DNA of 10,245 bases from Candidatus Cloacimonadota bacterium (GTDB lineage Bacteria > Cloacimonadota > Cloacimonadia > Cloacimonadales > Cloacimonadaceae): the NCBI GenBank assembly GCA_028703735.1, contig JAQVMI010000043.1, positions 1 through 10,245 on the forward strand. Direction: 5' to 3'. The first letter of the stretch is position 1, and the number at the start of each line of letters is the position of its first letter. A program made the translations under genes and the position numbers. The notes beneath the pieces are model-generated. The model was given only the letters and a program-made list of their open reading frames with translations. It had not been told where the DNA came from and searched no databases. Positions 7,246-10,245 of this stretch are shown piece by piece.

Positions 7246-7693
7246 CTTTTCAAAGAAATTTCATGACCTGATTACACGTTTACAAGTAGTTCTTAGCGAA
7301 ATCGATTATGCCCAGAAAGCTTGCCTGCAAGCAGGGCGAATGGAATGTATGCTGTTAAATTATCTATATCAAACCAAAGCACCGGCTAATATGAACGAAT
7401 TAGCCAAAGTGCTAAATGTTTCTCATAGCAGGGTTACCCGTATTATGGATAACCTGGTATCTAAAAAGCTGGTAAGCCGCCAACCCTCGGAAGATGACCG
7501 TAGATGCTGGTATGCCATTATTACAGATAAGGGTAGCAAATTGGCAGCTAATAGCCTTCAAACCGTTGTAGATCAACAAATACGTATCCTTAAGAAAATG
7601 CCGGAAAAGGATATTGAACCTCTTTACAAAACCCTTAAACTCTATGTAGAAAAATACGAAGAGATTCTGAAAGAAACATACGTGGAGGTATAG
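7238..7693 (+). CDS. MarR-family transcriptional regulator
   Basis: A 151-residue winged-helix DNA-binding repressor-type protein. Helices at both ends should form the dimer interface. The winged helix-turn-helix covers about residues 50-103: NMNELAKVLNVS (helix 2-turn), the recognition helix SHSRVTRIMDNL (62-73), the wing with the family hallmark DDRR (86-89), then ITDKGSKLA. Cysteines are at C29, C37 and C90. C29 lies in the N-terminal helical region where OhrR-type members carry a peroxide-sensing Cys, but the match to OhrR is not exact. AAAAAGGAGA at 7223-7232 precedes the ATG, which overlaps the glutaredoxin gene. It probably controls its own operon through the palindrome at 6947-6967. 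The ligand or signal is unknown; an oxidant or thiol-reactive compound is the natural guess from its neighbours. Confidence 0.93.
   Translation: MSDFSKKFHDLITRLQVVLSEIDYAQKACLQAGRMECMLLNYLYQTKAPANMNELAKVLNVSHSRVTRIMDNLVSKKLVSRQPSEDDRRCWYAIITDKGSKLAANSLQTVVDQQIRILKKMPEKDIEPLYKTLKLYVEKYEEILKETYVEV
7684..7688 (+). promoter_or_regulatory. ribosome binding site for the GTG start of the osmC-like gene
   Basis: GGAGG inside the end of marR, four bases before GTG 7693. It supports a GTG start that shares one base with the marR stop (TAGTG). Confidence 0.65.
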
Positions 7694-8121
7694 TGTCAAC
7701 CACAGTCAAAACCAAATGGGTCGGAGACATGGTTTTCGATGCTGAAATAAATGGACATCATCTGTTAATGGATGCTGATCCAGAATGGGGTGGAAAGAAT
7801 GCAGGACCACGCCCAAAACCTTTACTTCTCGCTGCTTTGGCTGGTTGTTCCGGCTTGGATATCGTGTCTATCCTAAACAAGATGCAAGAAAAGGACTACA
7901 CCTTCGAGATAGAAAGCGAGGCAGAATCAACTTCAGAATACCCAATTACCTATCATACTATCCTACTAAAATTCTTGTTTACCGGTGAAACTCTGCATCA
8001 GGATAAAATCGTAAAGGCAGTAACGCTTTCCACGGAAAGATATTGTGGAGTTAGTGCAATGCTAAAGAAATCTACTAACATAATTGTAAAGATATTTATA
8101 AATGGAAAAGAGGTGATATAA
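7693..8121 (+). CDS. OsmC/Ohr-family protein
   Basis: A 142-residue cytosolic protein of the OsmC superfamily, thiol-dependent peroxidases that reduce organic hydroperoxides. The two family cysteines are present: C52 in AALAGCSGLD, on the central helix, and C118 in STERYCGVSAML. The acidic E116 just before C118 is usual in this position region. The N-terminal beta-strand segment with MDADPEWGGKNAGPRPK (26-42) fits the YhfA-like branch rather than classic Ohr, so the physiological substrate is uncertain. Translation starts at GTG overlapping the marR stop by one base, with GGAGG close upstream. The next gene begins immediately after its stop (TAAATG), so coupling within the operon is strong. 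MarR next to an OsmC-like gene recalls the ohrR-ohr pair. Confidence 0.92.
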   Translation: MSTTVKTKWVGDMVFDAEINGHHLLMDADPEWGGKNAGPRPKPLLLAALAGCSGLDIVSILNKMQEKDYTFEIESEAESTSEYPITYHTILLKFLFTGETLHQDKIVKAVTLSTERYCGVSAMLKKSTNIIVKIFINGKEVI

Positions 8122-8643
8122 ATGAAATGGCCTTTAATGTTTCTCCTGATGTTTTCCCTGGCTGTCCTGGGTTGCAATCAAACCCCAAAAGAAACTGTGG
8201 AGACAGTTACCGAAGACGCACAAGATGTTAGCTTTGACGACGCCATGTCTTCCTTTGATGGGTCTGCCTGGCTTACAGATTATGATAAAGCTCTGGCTTA
8301 TGGCAAAGAGCTTAACCGTCCTGTGTTGATAAACTTCACCGGCTCGGACTGGTGTGGTTGGTGCATAAAACTTGTTGATGAAGTATTCAGCAAGGAATCA
8401 TTTGCAAAATATGCTAAGGAAAATCTGGTTTTGTTAAAGCTGGATTTTCCACGCAAGATTGCTCAAACCCCGGAAGTTAAAGCTGCAAACGAAAAACTCG
8501 CCAGAGAATACCAAGTAGAAGGGTTCCCAACCATATTGTTAATCTCACCCGAAGGAAAGGTTGTTGCCCGCACAGGGTATCAACCTGGTGGTGCAGATGC
8601 TTATGTTGCTCACCTGAAGGGTTTTCTTGCAGCAGATAAATAG
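8122..8643 (+). CDS. thioredoxin-like lipoprotein (CGWC)
   Basis: A 173-residue membrane-anchored thioredoxin-fold protein. The signal peptide MKWPLMFLLMFSLAVLGC ends in a lipobox with C18, so it should be lipid-modified and face the periplasm or cell surface. A Glu/Thr/Asp-rich linker (about 19-46) precedes the thioredoxin domain. Within the domain, VLINFTGSDWCGWC holds the redox pair C78/C81, and the cis-proline is P136 in VEGFPTILLISPEG. The long insert after the CGWC helix and the FTGSDWC context match the thioredoxin_7/DUF255-like envelope thioredoxins rather than cytosolic TrxA. No membrane electron donor such as CcdA/DsbD is in the window. AAAGAGGTGAT at 8107-8117 gives a strong ribosome site overlapping the osmC end. 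It is last in the operon, followed by a strong terminator. Confidence 0.92.
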   Translation: MKWPLMFLLMFSLAVLGCNQTPKETVETVTEDAQDVSFDDAMSSFDGSAWLTDYDKALAYGKELNRPVLINFTGSDWCGWCIKLVDEVFSKESFAKYAKENLVLLKLDFPRKIAQTPEVKAANEKLAREYQVEGFPTILLISPEGKVVARTGYQPGGADAYVAHLKGFLAADK

Positions 8644-8670
8644 AGAATACCTCGTAAATCAAATTAGAAC

Positions 8671-8709
8671 AAAAACAAACAGCCTGCATATTGCAGGCTG
8701 CTTGTTTTT
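8671..8709. terminator. strong intrinsic terminator of the redox operon (symmetric)
   Basis: Bases 8680-8688 pair with 8692-8700 (9 bp, GC-rich) around loop TAT. After one mismatch (8679/8701), eight further pairs extend from 8671-8678 to 8702-8709. The T-run 8705-8709 follows the stem on the plus strand and the A-run 8671-8675 mirrors it on the minus strand, so it can work in both directions. It starts 28 bases after the thioredoxin stop. Confidence 0.9.
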
Positions 8710-8760
8710 AACATTAAACAAGGCTCTCTTTCATTACGAGTGGGTAGAGGTTTTTCCAGC

Positions 8761-8891
8761 TTGTCATTCCTGCGAAGGCAGGAATCCATTTTAGAATTGT
8801 TCCAGTGATAACATGCTGTTAAACAATATATTACAGCAATTCCACGATGTTGTTTGAAAAACTGGATTCCGGATCAAGTCCGGAATGACAA
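8761..8891. repeat. 131-bp MITE/REP-like element with two different terminal hairpins
   Basis: The ends are perfect inverted copies of TTGTCATTCC (8761-8770 and 8882-8891 reversed). The inverted match resumes after 10-11 bases with GGAATCCA, then mostly T. Each end also folds on itself: 8766-8773 with 8778-8785 (loop GAAG), and 8866-8873 with 8879-8886 (loop TCAAG). A central stem 8814-8819/8833-8838 (TGCTGT/ACAGCA) adds a third hairpin. GTCATTCC...GGAATCC hairpins of this type are widespread dispersed repeats in bacterial genomes. It has no coding capacity and no clear target duplication, and lies between convergent genes, a neutral place. Confidence 0.75.
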
Positions 8892-8940
8892 AAGCTAACC
8901 AATCGTTATGAGAGAGCTTTAAATCGAGCTTAGGGTTAGC
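8890..8940 (-). terminator. weak candidate terminator of the GH13 gene
   Basis: Read on the minus strand, GCTAACC (8940-8934) pairs with GGTTAGC (8900-8894) and is followed by TTTTGT. The loop is 33 bases, with a possible inner AGCT-containing stem. It overlaps the stop codon and abuts the repeat element, whose hairpins could do the same job. The rest of 8710-8935 outside this and the repeat element shows no gene. Confidence 0.3.
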
Positions 8941-10245
8941 AAACGACAAAGACAACAGCAGATAGCGGATGTAGCAGACAATCTTCATACTTACCACACT
9001 GAAATACTTCCTTTAGCTCTTCCTGGTGTTCTATTTTTATCGCCTGGTTTTCGGTATTCAGATACACTATAAGGCTTTCTTTAGCGAAAGAACGTTTGAA
9101 ACCGAGTAAACCATTATCACTTGGAATAAAGCTGATATCACCCTCAGTTAATACTTGATGCGATTTTCTTAGCAGAATCATCTGTTTATAGAAATCGTGC
9201 AAGTCTTTTGCTACGGGATCACTTTCCCAATCCCAGTTAAATGGTCTGCGGTTATCAGGGTCTTTTGCACCTAACAAGGCAATTTCATCCCCGTAATACA
9301 CGTGTGGTGTTCCGACAAAGCACATCTGAAACACTATTGCCAGCTTTACTCTGGCAATATTACCTTTTGCAAGCTCGTTAACCCTTATAGTATCATGGCT
9401 ACCAAGCAAGTTCATCATGGATTTCAGGGCATGGAATGGATAAAGGGTTAAACCTGTTTCAATTTGTTTTATAAAGTCTTTACAAGAGATGATTCTCAGA
9501 ATGAAGAACTCTATCACCGGATTTTTGAAATAAGCATAATTCATTACAGAGTCAAAATATCTGTGGCTAACCCATTCAGTGGCATCATGCCAAATTTCTC
9601 CCACAATCCAGGCATCAGGTTTTGCCTGCTTCACTTCTTTTCTGAATAGTTCCCAAAACCAGAACGGAACTTCATCGGGTACATCCAAACGGAAGCCATC
9701 TATGCCTATATCCAAAAGCCACCAGCGAATAGTATCGATAAGATAACTAACCAAGGGAGCATTTACCTGGGCTGCATTTATATTACGAATAGCGTTTTCT
9801 TCGGGGTGATGCCTGCTTAGATCATAGTTCAGATCCGGCATATCTTTTATACCCCACCAGCATTGATAATAGTCCTTGGGTTTAAAATCCACCGGAAGTG
9901 GCTTGGGCAAAGGCCATTTCTTCCAATCATACCAGTTCCAGTAGGGAGACGTTTCTCCCTTCTCCACACAATCACGAAATGCCCAAAAGGTTTCACCGGT
10001 ATGGTTGAAAGCAACATCCAGTATTATTTTTATTCCCTGTGAATGAGCCAGACTAACAAACTCTATCATATCGGCAGTTGTGCCAAAGTGAGGGTCTATG
10101 CTATGATAATCCGCAGAATCGTATTTATGGTTAGATTTTGCTTGCCAGAGTGGATTGAAATAGATCATGCTAATTCCCAAATCGACTAAGTATGACATCT
10201 TTTTCTTTACCCCGGCTATGTCTCCCCCATAAAAAGACCACCAGT
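8936..10245 (-). CDS. GH13 alpha-amylase-family glycosidase (cyclomaltodextrinase/neopullulanase-like), 5' end outside window
   Basis: Acts on alpha-glucans or malto-oligosaccharides. The open frame continues past 10198 to the window edge, encoding WWSFYGGDIAGVKKK before the internal Met, so no start is visible and about 435 residues are seen. Numbered from the Met at 10198, the four GH13 regions are complete: region I DVAFNH (61-66); region II GFRLDVPDE with nucleophile D172; region III IVGEIWH with acid/base E201; region IV GSHDT with D269. The FYGGDIAGV opening and HP(E)xG-like context are typical of neopullulanase/cyclomaltodextrinase, which have an N-terminal starch-binding domain here out of view. 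A short beta-domain ends the protein at 8936. Localisation cannot be judged without the N-terminus. Confidence 0.93.
   Translation of the reverse strand, partial: WWSFYGGDIAGVKKKMSYLVDLGISMIYFNPLWQAKSNHKYDSADYHSIDPHFGTTADMIEFVSLAHSQGIKIILDVAFNHTGETFWAFRDCVEKGETSPYWNWYDWKKWPLPKPLPVDFKPKDYYQCWWGIKDMPDLNYDLSRHHPEENAIRNINAAQVNAPLVSYLIDTIRWWLLDIGIDGFRLDVPDEVPFWFWELFRKEVKQAKPDAWIVGEIWHDATEWVSHRYFDSVMNYAYFKNPVIEFFILRIISCKDFIKQIETGLTLYPFHALKSMMNLLGSHDTIRVNELAKGNIARVKLAIVFQMCFVGTPHVYYGDEIALLGAKDPDNRRPFNWDWESDPVAKDLHDFYKQMILLRKSHQVLTEGDISFIPSDNGLLGFKRSFAKESLIVYLNTENQAIKIEHQEELKEVFQCGKYEDCLLHPLSAVVFVVC

Noticed and set aside
8791..8997. 68-codon minus-strand open frame crossing the repeat element
   Set aside because: It runs through the hairpin repeat and into the GH13 gene end; such frames in dispersed repeats are usually chance.
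1..10245. CRISPR array, prophage or transposase gene
   Set aside because: No spaced direct repeats, no phage structural or integrase genes, and no transposase motifs were seen on either strand.

Overview
The window reads as one contig piece of an anaerobic, moderately AT-rich bacterium with clear Shine-Dalgarno sites and short intergenic gaps. A tungsten/molybdenum-pterin aldehyde oxidoreductase paired with a four-cluster ferredoxin points to anaerobic metabolism. The general style (complete transketolase, many lipoproteins, small redox genes, hairpin repeats of the GTCATTCC type) would fit a Cloacimonadota-like lineage. That taxonomic guess is inference and cannot be tested here.

Layout. 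(a) 1-114: 3' part of a tRNA-Ala(GGC) and a probable terminator hairpin. (b) 140-2735: full-length transketolase, then a small lipoprotein of unknown function with five Gly-Thr-Gly turns. (c) 2834-5363: a 127-residue polyferredoxin and a 710-residue aldehyde ferredoxin oxidoreductase-family enzyme, 13 nt apart, ending at a long perfect hairpin shared with the convergent gene. (d) 5437-6774, minus strand: radA, the DNA repair ATPase. (e) 6932-8643: a tight four-gene plus-strand operon (glutaredoxin, MarR regulator, OsmC-like protein, lipoprotein thioredoxin). It has a near-consensus promoter whose -10 box lies at the centre of a palindrome, and it closes with a strong hairpin terminator. (f) 8761-8891: a 131-bp MITE/REP-like hairpin element between convergent genes. 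(g) 8936-10245, minus strand: the 3' part of a GH13 alpha-amylase-family gene that runs off the window.

How the genes fit together. The transketolase and GH13 enzymes belong to sugar metabolism. The ferredoxin/AOR pair would oxidise aldehydes and pass low-potential electrons along a chain of Fe-S clusters, or run in reverse on carboxylates. The four-gene operon looks like a self-regulated thiol/peroxide-stress module: a cytosolic dithiol glutaredoxin, a candidate sensor-repressor, a Cys-based peroxidase-like protein, and a membrane-anchored thioredoxin. No mobile-element gene, CRISPR array or phage gene was seen. The points most worth a second look are the operon with its candidate operator, the unusual cofactor motifs of the AOR-family protein, the AorA-like polyferredoxin, the GTG-repeat lipoprotein and the hairpin element.
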